A DNA stretch of 64,000 bases from Roseburia rectibacter (GTDB lineage: Bacteria; Bacillota; Clostridia; Lachnospirales; Lachnospiraceae): the NCBI RefSeq assembly GCF_014287515.2, contig NZ_CP092473.1:3127001-3191000 (forward strand), read 5' to 3'. Under the pieces are notes generated by a model, which worked only from the letters and a program-made list of their open reading frames with translations, was not told where the DNA came from and ran no database searches. Of this stretch, positions 24,913 to 34,744 are shown piece after piece; within the stretch, counting starts at the first letter, position 1; every line of letters starts with the position of its first letter. Both the position numbers and the translations under genes were made by a program.

Positions 24913-26649
24913 TTATTCCACAAATCCAAATCCCAGTATCGTAAACTGTTTTTCCAGATCTTCCTCTGCGATCTCAATCCGGATTTTGTGTTCTTTTCTT
25001 TCCTTCTCCACAAAAAGTATCACCGCATTACAATGCTGCCAGTTATTGATATGGGGGTCTGCGGTAAGACAGTAATCACCATCTACATATACTTTTGCCT
25101 TTCCGACATTGACTTCTCCGGAATCCTTAAATACCAGAAGGAGCGACCGGCACCGGATCGTCATTTCAAACCAGTTTTCTTTGCTTTTTGTTCCGTCGTA
25201 CATCCAGTTATATGGAAATTCCGGCGTTAATGTAAGATCGGTATCCATTTCCACACTCTGAAGCTTGGTATCTGTCCAGACAAAACCACCTTCTGAAATG
25301 TCAGCATAAGAATATGTATCCCTCTTATCGAGCAGTTTTACCTGTTCAAAATCTGCACCGATCGCAGTACCTTCGAAAAGCTGCTGCTCTAAAATTTCTT
25401 CCTCCGTCATCCCCTTGGTAAATGTATCCAGACGCGCATGTTCTGCCGCTTCACAGCGTTCAAACAGATACTGCAGACAATCTGCCATAATGGTATGTCC
25501 AATATTATCTGGGTGAAACATATCATAAAAAAACTGATTTTTCGAAAGTACTTTTCCCTCTTCCTTCTTCTTTGTAAACTGTGGCGTTACTGCATCCATG
25601 ATACTTACCATCGGCAGATCATAGCGTTCTCCTACCGGCCGCAGCCTCTCCTGAAGATTCCAGTCATTTGCAAATACAGAGAATAAAAGCACGACTGCCG
25701 GTTTCCACGGAAGATTTAATACCTTCCGAACAAGACTTTCATAACAGTTTCCTTTCGTTTCATCCCCCTCATCATTGACTGCAAACTCGATGACTACAAT
25801 ATCCGGTTTTTCTCCATTTCTCAATACATCCCGGTCAAACCGTATCATTCCAAGCTCGGATGGTGTTCCTCCCACACCTGCTTTGATAAATTTTACATTA
25901 TCCAATACAGCAAAACGTTTTTGAAATAACTGATAAGATTTATATGCATAACATTCTGTATTGATCGGCGTTGCACCTGCCCCCTGTGTAATAGATCCTC
26001 CGATATAAGCAAGTGTTACCTCTTTTCCTGCCCTGGATTTTTCAATCGCCTTCCGGATACGGTATGTATTTCCAAGATTCATTAAAGAATGACTGATCAT
26101 CTCACAATACGCTTCCGAACCGGCATCCACCGCCTCATCTTTGATCTCAGGCGGTGCATCATATCCATCATTTAAATAAAAACGGACACTGAGCTTTCCC
26201 ATCTGCTCCGGTGTCTGAAACACTACTTTGATCTGTCCCGGAACATCATCATCTTTTGTCCACTTTTCATCTGCCAGATAGATCTTATGTTCCATTCCGT
26301 CACAGGTTACTTCTGCCTTAAGATTTGTTCCGCCGCCATATAAATCTTTTTTTCCATACATCTGGAAAATAAAATTGACGGAGTCATTTGGATCATCCGT
26401 TTCCACGGATATCCCGATACTGTGAACAAGCTCTGCAAACCCGTCCACTGTCCCCAGCAGTTTTAATATTTTTTCATCTGTGATATTTCCAACAATCTGC
26501 GCACTGTTGATCAGACGTCCATCATTCTCATAAATAAACTGTATCCCTGTTCCGTCTTCCTGTCTTGATCCAAAAATATCTTTTTCTTTTATAATATAAA
26601 AATATGGTCTTGCCTTTTCCGGATCTTTCGGTGCTGCCGGTCCTCTCAT
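24913..26649 (-). CDS. SGNH/GDSL-family carbohydrate esterase
   Basis: 578 residues, no signal peptide. After an N-terminal beta-rich domain (1-190), the SGNH hydrolase domain shows block I AYIGGSITQGAG (nucleophile Ser), block II GVGGTPSELG, block III IEFAVNDEGD and block V DMFHPDNIGH with the catalytic Asp and His. A further beta domain follows. The arrangement resembles multi-domain acetyl-xylan esterases. Placed between GH43 and GH115 genes, it most likely removes acetyl groups from xylo-oligosaccharides in the cytosol. The exact CE family is not decided. Confidence 0.82.
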   Translation of the reverse strand: MRGPAAPKDPEKARPYFYIIKEKDIFGSRQEDGTGIQFIYENDGRLINSAQIVGNITDEKILKLLGTVDGFAELVHSIGISVETDDPNDSVNFIFQMYGKKDLYGGGTNLKAEVTCDGMEHKIYLADEKWTKDDDVPGQIKVVFQTPEQMGKLSVRFYLNDGYDAPPEIKDEAVDAGSEAYCEMISHSLMNLGNTYRIRKAIEKSRAGKEVTLAYIGGSITQGAGATPINTECYAYKSYQLFQKRFAVLDNVKFIKAGVGGTPSELGMIRFDRDVLRNGEKPDIVVIEFAVNDEGDETKGNCYESLVRKVLNLPWKPAVVLLFSVFANDWNLQERLRPVGERYDLPMVSIMDAVTPQFTKKKEEGKVLSKNQFFYDMFHPDNIGHTIMADCLQYLFERCEAAEHARLDTFTKGMTEEEILEQQLFEGTAIGADFEQVKLLDKRDTYSYADISEGGFVWTDTKLQSVEMDTDLTLTPEFPYNWMYDGTKSKENWFEMTIRCRSLLLVFKDSGEVNVGKAKVYVDGDYCLTADPHINNWQHCNAVILFVEKERKEHKIRIEIAEEDLEKQFTILGFGFVE

Positions 26650-26769
26650 ATCAATACCCTCTCTTTATCTTTATCGTTTTCTTTTATTGTAGCAGTCCCT
26701 GCTCCTTTTTCTACCCGATAAAGTATATAAAAGCACCGCATTTATTTCACATTTTACAATTAAACATGT

Positions 26770-29658
26770 TCACGTATGAAATGTTTCCGCCGGTCCTAAG
26801 TAACTTTCTCTGATCCTGTATCCCTTCGGATAAATCACAAACTTTTCCAATACAAATCCGGGTGTCAGTGGATAAATACGCAAAGCATTTTCCCCTTTCT
26901 GGCAGACAACCTCTGCACATTGCTTCCGGATCTGTTCTAATACTCCCTTTGACCAGGCTTCCTCCCTGTCCCCGATACGGTAGTCCCTGTCTACTTCATT
27001 ATAAATCACAGTTTCTGCTTCATTCATCTGCACACCATAGAGGATCTCATTATCCCTTGTCACCGGATTTGACGGCTGCAGATAAAATTCTATCTCATAT
27101 GTACCGCCCTCTCTTAACATAAAACGATACTCCAGATAAGGTGCGTTTTCATCCAATGAAAAATATGCCGTCGAAGGAAAATATTTAACGGCTGACAATG
27201 TTTTTCCATATCCCTGCAAAATGCCAAATCCACTCTCTCCATCCGGATTTTTGATCCATGCACCAGGTTTTGCATCATAAAAATGTTCTGCCTCAATAGA
27301 AATATATCCCGCCGTATCTTCAAAAACATTTTTTGCAGACAAATATTTTTTTCTGTTTACCGGAATTTCTATCTCACACTGCCCCGCCGGAGTTTCTATC
27401 ACAAGTGTTCCACTTACATTTTCTTTGTCCTGAAGGAAACTGCCCTCGTCAATCGTTATTTTAATTGTCTGTTTTTTGTGTAAAATCCCATCCACACTGC
27501 CTTCTGTGACATCTGTTTTGATCCAGTCCGTTTTTTCCTTAACAGAAAAATGGCTCTCTGTCTTACTCCTGCCATAAACGGTAACATATGCCTCCATACA
27601 TTCCGGATTCCGGAAATTCTCCAGTATCATTCTGTTATCTAACCACATGCTTCCTTCGGCATGCTGGCTTGTACCATTCACTGCTACTATCACCGATGGT
27701 TTATCCAGTAATAAGACCTGCATGATAACCGGATTCTGACATTCATCCTCATTCCAGTGCGTAAACCCGATATGCTGTGAGGCTCCCATACCATACCATC
27801 TCTGCCCGTCTAACTGGTGATACCATTCGGTAAGTTTCCTGTCGCAGGAAAAACACGCTGCTGCCTCTTTCCCATAATCATTTGCAATTGCCGCCCCGAT
27901 TCCGGCATAATAATGATTTAACCCGGTAAAGACCTGCATCTTCACCAGATTCATTGTCGCAACAGCGGGATAATAAATAAGTGCTGCAAACGCTGCCTGA
28001 TTATCTGCAGACTCACACTTTAATTTTGTACGGACTCCTTCTGCTTTTTTTATGATATCATCTGCCTCTGACAGAATCCGTTCACTCTCCTCCTCATTGA
28101 CCGGATGATAGGTATCCGCTCCCAATGCTTCTGGTCTGCGCCTGTGAATCACTTTGGTATATCCGTTTAATATCTCTGCAATTTTCTGTCTGATTTCTTC
28201 TGAAAAACTGCCAAAAGATCTTCTAACCCACTGCCTGACATACTCCTGCACACAATTTACCGCCCTGCTTCCAAAGCGCTCAAAATCATAAGCCATATCC
28301 ATAAGAAAAGACAATGGAAGTTCCTGCGTTGCAATATCACCGACATTGACCATCCATAATCTCCTGACACCAAAATCATACGCCATACTCATCTGTTCCC
28401 ATATTTTAGGAAGATAGGAACTGTTGATCCATTCATAGGAAACCGGCCACCCATGATAATCCAGATGATAATACATCCCATATCCGCCCTTATGTTTCCT
28501 CATCTCTTCTGTTGGAAGCGTTCTTAAATTTCCATAATTATCGTCACAGAGCATCAAAATAATATCTTCCAGTTCCGGTTCCTTTAAAAGTCCCGCCGTA
28601 TCTTCTGTTCCGTAAAAGAACTCCTCCACCTCTTTATAAAGTGCAAGCATCCGCGGTACTTTTTCTAAATCCTTATTTACATTTTCCCGGATCAGTTGAT
28701 TCTGTACCCTAAGAACCTCCCGTAACAGCGCAATATTATCCGCAACCGCAGCATTCTCTCCAAGGATTGCCGTGTCAGCCTCTCCACGCATTCCCACAGT
28801 TATGACATTTTCAAACTGTCCGCTCCGTTTTAATCCGTCCTCCCAGAACCGTATAATTCCATCCCTGTTTGTCCGAAAATTCCATGCATCACCATAAACA
28901 GAACCTTTCCCGCGGAGATATTTATACTCTTCTCCCTGTCTTAAACAGGGCTCATGGTGTGACATTCCCATAATAACGCCATATTCATCTGCTAAAATGG
29001 CATTCTTAAGGCCAGGTCCGTCATCCTCAAATCTTGCACTCCACATCGCCGGCCACAGATAATTGCCTTTCAGACGAAGAAGCAGCTCAAAAATATGCTC
29101 ATACATATCTGCACCAAAACCGCCAAAATGATGCATACACCAGTTTCCGAACGCAGGCCACTCATCATTGATAAAAAATCCCCGGTATTCTACTGACGGT
29201 TCTTTTGAAACACACTCCATATCCCACGCAAGAATAATTTTGTCTCTATGGCAGGGTTTTATCCCACACCAGTCAACAAATGGAGAAACTCCCATCTGCT
29301 CGGAAAGGTGAAACAAACCATATATCGTTCCCCGCTTGTCACTGCCTGCGATCACTAAAAGATGTGGATTTTCACTGTCTTTTTTCTCTGGAAACGCAAA
29401 ACAGTAACATTCTCTTTTCCCTTCTATTTGATCAAGTGGAATCCTTCGTCTTATCTCTTCTTTTTCCAGAACTGCGCTTTTGCCTATCGTTGCTGCCACA
29501 ACTGTTAATTCATCCGGCACCCGTAACATATCTTCTGTGATATTTTCTGCTGCCAGATATTCCGTTTTTCTTCCAGTCACAAGTTCTGCATCCTTCGCTA
29601 CTTTTTCTGCGATCTTAATGACACCTGAATAAGCACTCTGTTCTACGATCAGTCTCAT
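26770..29658 (-). CDS. GH115 xylan alpha-1,2-glucuronidase
   Basis: 962 residues, the usual length for GH115. Recognisable blocks: IAGSDKRGTIYGLFHLSEQM, SPFVDWCGIKPCHRDK, EYRGFFINDEWPAFGNWC, HFGGFGADMYEHIFELLLRL with KGNYLWPAMWSARF, and HHEPCLRQGEEYKY. The long C-terminal beta domain is also present. The enzyme removes (4-O-methyl-)glucuronic acid side chains from xylan fragments. No signal peptide is visible, so it is cytosolic. It ends 120 bp before the SGNH esterase and starts 2 bp after the CE1-like esterase. Confidence 0.93.
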   Translation of the reverse strand: MRLIVEQSAYSGVIKIAEKVAKDAELVTGRKTEYLAAENITEDMLRVPDELTVVAATIGKSAVLEKEEIRRRIPLDQIEGKRECYCFAFPEKKDSENPHLLVIAGSDKRGTIYGLFHLSEQMGVSPFVDWCGIKPCHRDKIILAWDMECVSKEPSVEYRGFFINDEWPAFGNWCMHHFGGFGADMYEHIFELLLRLKGNYLWPAMWSARFEDDGPGLKNAILADEYGVIMGMSHHEPCLRQGEEYKYLRGKGSVYGDAWNFRTNRDGIIRFWEDGLKRSGQFENVITVGMRGEADTAILGENAAVADNIALLREVLRVQNQLIRENVNKDLEKVPRMLALYKEVEEFFYGTEDTAGLLKEPELEDIILMLCDDNYGNLRTLPTEEMRKHKGGYGMYYHLDYHGWPVSYEWINSSYLPKIWEQMSMAYDFGVRRLWMVNVGDIATQELPLSFLMDMAYDFERFGSRAVNCVQEYVRQWVRRSFGSFSEEIRQKIAEILNGYTKVIHRRRPEALGADTYHPVNEEESERILSEADDIIKKAEGVRTKLKCESADNQAAFAALIYYPAVATMNLVKMQVFTGLNHYYAGIGAAIANDYGKEAAACFSCDRKLTEWYHQLDGQRWYGMGASQHIGFTHWNEDECQNPVIMQVLLLDKPSVIVAVNGTSQHAEGSMWLDNRMILENFRNPECMEAYVTVYGRSKTESHFSVKEKTDWIKTDVTEGSVDGILHKKQTIKITIDEGSFLQDKENVSGTLVIETPAGQCEIEIPVNRKKYLSAKNVFEDTAGYISIEAEHFYDAKPGAWIKNPDGESGFGILQGYGKTLSAVKYFPSTAYFSLDENAPYLEYRFMLREGGTYEIEFYLQPSNPVTRDNEILYGVQMNEAETVIYNEVDRDYRIGDREEAWSKGVLEQIRKQCAEVVCQKGENALRIYPLTPGFVLEKFVIYPKGYRIRESYLGPAETFHT

Positions 29659-29659
29659 T

Positions 29660-31576
29660 TTATCTCTCCATAAACACTGCCAGCCGGTGTCTGAAAGCAG
29701 TCCAGTTTTCCCCTTTCATCCGCTCTATTACTTTCATTTCTTCGCAGACACCATACTTATTTAAGACTTCATTTATCTGCTCCTTTGATGCATCTTCATT
29801 CACCATAATTAATAGCTGCTTTACTCCGTCTTTTTCTGTGCTGATGCGGTCAGCTATATTGGCTGCCTTTCCCTGATGCAGAAAACAGGATGCCGTCTCA
29901 TCCATAAGTGCCTTTAACAGGATGACATTTTCCCGGTTCTGCACTGTTTTAGAATCCCCTGCAGATGTGTAAGTATAGATCATATCAACTCTGTCTGCTT
30001 CCTTATGATAAAAATAGTGGATGTGTATCTGCCCATGCGGCACATCTGCCAGTTCTGCCAGTGAAAAATCCGTCTCTTCCATTTCCAGATAATTTACTGC
30101 TGTTCCATCCTCATACCCCACCGGTGCATCCGGATTCAGAACTGCTGTTCCATTTACAGAAAACCATACTCTGTGATATCCACCTGTGATATTTTTCACT
30201 ACTTTTGTCCAATATCCTTCTTTCTTTTGCGACCGCTCTAATGCCTGCTCCTCGCAGCCATCTACCTTTACGGTCACCTTTGACGCCTCCGGTGCATAAA
30301 AATTAAATTCTGCCATCCCCGGTTCTAAAACAACGACACCGTGCAAAACATCCGGGTATACTCCTGCCGGTTTTCCATCTTTATCTGTTTCAAACTGAAT
30401 CTGACGATACACCGGATCAAAGAAAAGCATCTGTTCTTCTTTCGTCTGGATCTTCAACTGTGTATCTTCCACTTTTACATCTTCCATACATGCAATATCT
30501 GCCATCTCAGAGGAATCCCACCGGAAAAGCAGCTGCACAAAATCATATAGACTTTTTCTCCAGACATGCCATTCATGATAACCCTCATAAACAAAAGTTT
30601 TGCAAGGTTTTCCTGCCTGGATCAACTTTTTTTGCATCTCATCCATACCGTGTCTGATTTCTTTTTCTTCACTGCCGCAGGATAAAAATACTTCTTCCAG
30701 CTGATGCTCATTCTGACAGATCCGCTCAACCTCATGAAGCGCAACACCGGAAAAAACTCCTAATGCCGAAAACAGCTCCATATGTTTCGCCACGCTGTCA
30801 GTCGCCTGTGCAGAACCTAATGACAATCCTGCCAGTGCCCTGTTATTTCTGCCTTTTTTCGTCCGGAAATGTTTTTCTATATAAGGAATTATATTATATA
30901 TCAGTTCCCGGTCAAAATCCCCAGGATAAAATACCGGTTTTTCATCTTTATAAAATGCATAACCACAGCCTGCAACAACAATCATCCGTGCGCATTTTTT
31001 TTCTGCGATCAGATTATCCATAATATAATTCATTTTTCCCTGCCAGATCCATCCGGTCTCATTCTCCCCAACCCCATGCTGCAGATATAAAACCGGATAG
31101 GTTTCATCCAGATCCTGTTCATAACCATACGGCGTATAAACATAACATTCCTTCAGATGTCTGCTTACCTCTGATACATATTTACAGATATGCACTGTAC
31201 CATGTGGAACTTCCTTCGCATAATAAAAATCTACACCGTCTTCCGGTATCTCAAACGTGTTAATCGGTGTAAAACAGCCATAGGATATTCCTGCATCCGG
31301 GTTACAGACACGCTCGCCATCCACAAACCAGAAATAGTAATGCATTGCCCAGTGCATCTTAGGTACTGTTCTACAAAATCCTCCCCTTCCATCTGACTCC
31401 AGTGTAATTTTCTCATTTGAAAAATAACCGCCTGCACCTGCAACCTGTACCTCTTTTGCATTCGGTGCATACATGCAAAAAGTAACCGTACCATCTTCAT
31501 GTACGGTTACTGGTCTTCTTTTCCCCGCCATATCCTTTCCTACCGGATACTGTTCTAATCCCCCGTTTTTTACCAT
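29660..31576 (-). CDS. CE1-type esterase with two E-set domains and a degenerate second half
   Basis: 638 residues, no signal peptide. An N-terminal E-set (CBM48-like) domain (FCMYAPNAKEVQVAG to about residue 95) precedes an alpha/beta-hydrolase esterase. The nucleophile is in LAGLSLGSAQ, a YLQHGVGENETGWIW oxyanion segment is present and the catalytic His is in YEGYHEWHVW. After residue 390 a second E-set domain appears (FNFYAPEASKVTVKV, GGYHRVWFSVNG). It is followed by a shortened region without a GxSxG motif, as if a duplicated esterase had been eroded. Likely an acetyl-xylan or feruloyl esterase. Confidence 0.85.
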   Translation of the reverse strand: MVKNGGLEQYPVGKDMAGKRRPVTVHEDGTVTFCMYAPNAKEVQVAGAGGYFSNEKITLESDGRGGFCRTVPKMHWAMHYYFWFVDGERVCNPDAGISYGCFTPINTFEIPEDGVDFYYAKEVPHGTVHICKYVSEVSRHLKECYVYTPYGYEQDLDETYPVLYLQHGVGENETGWIWQGKMNYIMDNLIAEKKCARMIVVAGCGYAFYKDEKPVFYPGDFDRELIYNIIPYIEKHFRTKKGRNNRALAGLSLGSAQATDSVAKHMELFSALGVFSGVALHEVERICQNEHQLEEVFLSCGSEEKEIRHGMDEMQKKLIQAGKPCKTFVYEGYHEWHVWRKSLYDFVQLLFRWDSSEMADIACMEDVKVEDTQLKIQTKEEQMLFFDPVYRQIQFETDKDGKPAGVYPDVLHGVVVLEPGMAEFNFYAPEASKVTVKVDGCEEQALERSQKKEGYWTKVVKNITGGYHRVWFSVNGTAVLNPDAPVGYEDGTAVNYLEMEETDFSLAELADVPHGQIHIHYFYHKEADRVDMIYTYTSAGDSKTVQNRENVILLKALMDETASCFLHQGKAANIADRISTEKDGVKQLLIMVNEDASKEQINEVLNKYGVCEEMKVIERMKGENWTAFRHRLAVFMER

Positions 31577-31595
31577 AACCCCTCATTTCTGCTTC

Positions 31596-33242
31596 CTAAT
31601 CAGAGATATCCTGTTCCACTCTTTTATTTACCTCTGACTGCAGATCTTCAAGATATGCAGCCGGATCACATGCGTTATACTCCTGCATATAATTTTCCCA
31701 TGCAGTATCGAAATCATCTGCCATGATAACCTGCGGAAGCCATTTATGTTTTACCTCATCTAACTGTTCCCTGATCTGCCCTGCCTGTGAATTAACTGAC
31801 AGTGCTGTTGTGTAAGAATACATCGGATACCAGGCGCCAGGCGCTTCATTTGTTCCAAGCATCTCAACATAATTTGTAACCCCATAAGCCTCAAAACATT
31901 CTCTCACATCCTGTGGCTGATTTTTCAAAAACTCCGCTGACTGATATTCCATGGAAAATGCATTTTTCCCATCCGGCAGAAGTCCTTCTACTTTTGGAAA
32001 ATAAGAATAAGAACAGAAATGATTTTCTGCAGTCTCCTGATCGCTCCGTCTCTCTCCCTGTTCTTCATTCATATAAAACATGCCATTCTCATCAACAGAA
32101 TAATCAATTCCCTCTTCTCCCCAGAAACGTAACTTAACAATCTCCGGTTCCATCAGATCACTGATAAACTGCATGGCTCCATCAATATCCTGACAGGATA
32201 CTGTAATGGATAATCCCGTCGAACTGTCAAGTTCTGCGGAACGTGTCACATGCCATTTATTTTTGATTCCTTCCTCACGTGTAATTGGCAGAGGGACATA
32301 ATCACACCCTAAATCCCGCAACCCGTTCTGGTCATAGACACCCACGATTGCATAATAAAACTGCCACCACTGATCCGGCATGCCACACACAGCACCCGTA
32401 GACAGCTTTTTCAGATAATCATCATAAGTTGCAGTAAAAGATTCTGCATCCAGAATCCCTTTATGAAATTCTTCGTTCAGCTTTTTAAAGTACCACTGTG
32501 CCGTATCTGTCGTATTATAATCCACTACCTGCAGCGTATCAGGATCAACAATACAGCTTCCATCATTCGGATAACCATCCAGAAACTGCGGCACATTTTC
32601 CAGACAGAAATATCTCCATCCATCACACAGCACCGTAAACGGAATATTTTTCGTTCCATCCTCCATCGCAGGATTTGCTGCAACATAGCGTTCGATCAGA
32701 TCAAAATATTCATCTACGGTATGAATCTTCGGATATCCTGCCCATTTCAATACTCTTGTCTGTATCCAGAATGCCTCTCCGGTATGTGTTACCTCCACAT
32801 CTTCCCCATGGGATACTCCAAATTGCGGAATCCAGTAAATATGACCGTCTGCCTGCCGGAATCTGTCCCACTGTTCCTTAGTCAGATATCCTTTGATATT
32901 CGGATATTTATCCCAATATTCATCTAATGGTATCAATGCATTTGCTTCATATAAACTGACCTCTCCTGATATAAAATCCGGATATTCCCCATTCACTATA
33001 TAAGCATTCAATGCATTTTCCTTTGTCTGCCCGACAAGCCATATTTCCTCACAATCTGCACCTGTCAGCTGTGCGATCTTCTGCCGGATTTCGTTATTTG
33101 GTTCTAACGTATCTCCTTCTACCGAAAAAAAAGCGGTAAAATGTTTTATATTTTTATCCGGTACACTGCTCCCTTTTGAAACATGTACCAGACCTGCCAT
33201 ACATACAACTACACAAAGTGCTGCTATCACTCTTTTTTTCAT
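31596..33242 (-). CDS. Extracellular solute-binding protein, second copy
   Basis: 548 residues with an N-terminal signal sequence (KKRVIAALCVVVCMAGLVHV). It is paralogous along its length to the lipoprotein at 37910-39637 (shared HIYWIPQF, YWFDLIE-type, FLDGYPNDGSCIVDPDTL and MLGTNEAPG blocks). The lipobox is not convincing: VVVC-M lacks the usual Gly or Ala before Cys. It may be secreted or anchored by its helix instead. It has its own promoter and sits among the catabolic genes, away from the permeases. It may bind a different oligosaccharide or serve as a sensor partner for the YesM kinase. Confidence 0.87.
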   Translation of the reverse strand: MKKRVIAALCVVVCMAGLVHVSKGSSVPDKNIKHFTAFFSVEGDTLEPNNEIRQKIAQLTGADCEEIWLVGQTKENALNAYIVNGEYPDFISGEVSLYEANALIPLDEYWDKYPNIKGYLTKEQWDRFRQADGHIYWIPQFGVSHGEDVEVTHTGEAFWIQTRVLKWAGYPKIHTVDEYFDLIERYVAANPAMEDGTKNIPFTVLCDGWRYFCLENVPQFLDGYPNDGSCIVDPDTLQVVDYNTTDTAQWYFKKLNEEFHKGILDAESFTATYDDYLKKLSTGAVCGMPDQWWQFYYAIVGVYDQNGLRDLGCDYVPLPITREEGIKNKWHVTRSAELDSSTGLSITVSCQDIDGAMQFISDLMEPEIVKLRFWGEEGIDYSVDENGMFYMNEEQGERRSDQETAENHFCSYSYFPKVEGLLPDGKNAFSMEYQSAEFLKNQPQDVRECFEAYGVTNYVEMLGTNEAPGAWYPMYSYTTALSVNSQAGQIREQLDEVKHKWLPQVIMADDFDTAWENYMQEYNACDPAAYLEDLQSEVNKRVEQDISD

Positions 33243-33278
33243 AATATATAAATTCCTTTTTCGTTTTTATAAATGTTT

Positions 33279-33307
33279 ATTATAGGAAATTTACATATTA
33301 AAGTAAA
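33279..33307 (-). promoter_or_regulatory. Internal promoter upstream of the second binding-protein gene
   Basis: TTTACT (33302-33307) and TATAAT (33279-33284) are 17 bp apart on the minus strand, 37 bp before the ATG. This splits the xylan gene set into two transcription units or boosts the distal half. Confidence 0.55.
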
Positions 33308-33314
33308 GGATAAC

Positions 33315-34718
33315 TTATGTATTGTCGTCAAACGTAAAAGATTTTAAATCTGCAGTACCTTCTCCGCGAAATGTCAGATAAAGTGCCTGTACTCCATCCT
33401 CTATTTTCACAGGTGCCTCATAGTTTTCCCACACATTTGTAAACTCAACAGGAATCTTTCCACAGACAGGACCATCCCATACAGTCCGGACCTCAAATTC
33501 TCCTCTTGCATATCCTCTGACACAGATTCCTAATTTTTTGATTCCTTTACAGGAAAAATACTTAAATCCTGCTGTTGCATGATCTGTCATATTTGTAATA
33601 TAGGCAGGGACATAATCACCATCACACCCGTCCTGCATAATATACGGCTGTTTTTCCCCACCGACATACATTTCTTCTTTGTCCGTAAAAAGGTTGCATG
33701 CGATATAAGACGGATATGTCCCTTCTCCTCTTAAGGGACTTCCGTTTAGTCCACAGGATGTCATCTCTGCCTGACAGATACGTTCTCCCTGAAATACGAT
33801 CGGTTCTGCGCATCCCTGCCTGCAATACCAGGAATGATTTGTATGCCTGTGATAAAAAATATACCACTGATCCATGATATCTATGATGCTTCCATGATTA
33901 TTTGCACCATATGCCACAGGTTTTTCCGCCGGTTTTCCATTTGTAATGCCAACGTCACAGTTGCTGACGATCACGCCTCCATAAGTAAAACCTTCCAGAG
34001 GATTTTTACTGACTGCATAACAAAGTTCATGCATCACAACAGAAGAATATATCAGATAGTAATAATCTCCCTTTTTCCGGATTGACGGTGCCTCAAAAAA
34101 TTCATGTTCTTCAAATCCGGTTCCTTTTCCGTAAACATGATTTGGCAGAACGATCCGGGGTTCTTCTATGACCGTCAGCATATCCTTACCAAGTGCCATT
34201 CCCATAGCACCGTGCCTTGACGCATCATTCGCCGCACAAAATCCTGTATAGAGATACGTTTTATCGCCCTCTGTCAGTACAGCCGGATCAAACTGCGGTT
34301 CATCCTGACTGCGCTCCCCGATCCGGTTTCCGTTTTTATCATGCACATACCCATAAAACTTATACGGGCCATCCGGTTTTTCTGCTACTGCCACAGATAC
34401 AACAGATACCTTATCCAGAACATAATATAAATAATATCTTCCATCTGCCCCTCTTGTCACATCCGGTGCATACAGACACATTTTCCCGTCTTTGTTCAAA
34501 GGATCGTCTGTTTTCCGGTAAATGGTTCCACTACAGTGCCATTCCCCCAGACTGTCTAACGGCGCAGACCAGCACACATAATCATTCAGGCAGAACACAT
34601 GCCCATTGTATCTGTCATGTGATCCAAAGACATAAACTCTGTCCCCGAAAACATATGGTTCACCATCCGGGATATATTCCCACGATGGCAGATATGGATT
34701 ATATACCTGTTTTTTCAT
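33315..34718 (-). CDS. GH43 glycosidase, second copy
   Basis: The start at 34716-34718 (MKKQVYNPYLPSWEYIPDGE) follows GGGATGG; the frame opens at 34748. About 467 residues. Catalytic Asp in YIPDGEPYVFG, modulating Asp in EPQFDPAVLT and acid Glu in EFFEAPSIRKK mark the propeller. A C-terminal carbohydrate-binding-like beta domain follows (GIKKLGICVRGYARGEFEV). It differs from the other GH43 in its opening and C-terminal module, so the two probably cut different linkages, for example arabinose against xylose. Cytosolic. Confidence 0.87.
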   Translation of the reverse strand: MKKQVYNPYLPSWEYIPDGEPYVFGDRVYVFGSHDRYNGHVFCLNDYVCWSAPLDSLGEWHCSGTIYRKTDDPLNKDGKMCLYAPDVTRGADGRYYLYYVLDKVSVVSVAVAEKPDGPYKFYGYVHDKNGNRIGERSQDEPQFDPAVLTEGDKTYLYTGFCAANDASRHGAMGMALGKDMLTVIEEPRIVLPNHVYGKGTGFEEHEFFEAPSIRKKGDYYYLIYSSVVMHELCYAVSKNPLEGFTYGGVIVSNCDVGITNGKPAEKPVAYGANNHGSIIDIMDQWYIFYHRHTNHSWYCRQGCAEPIVFQGERICQAEMTSCGLNGSPLRGEGTYPSYIACNLFTDKEEMYVGGEKQPYIMQDGCDGDYVPAYITNMTDHATAGFKYFSCKGIKKLGICVRGYARGEFEVRTVWDGPVCGKIPVEFTNVWENYEAPVKIEDGVQALYLTFRGEGTADLKSFTFDDNT

Positions 34719-34744
34719 TTCCATCCCCATTCCTGTATAAAACA

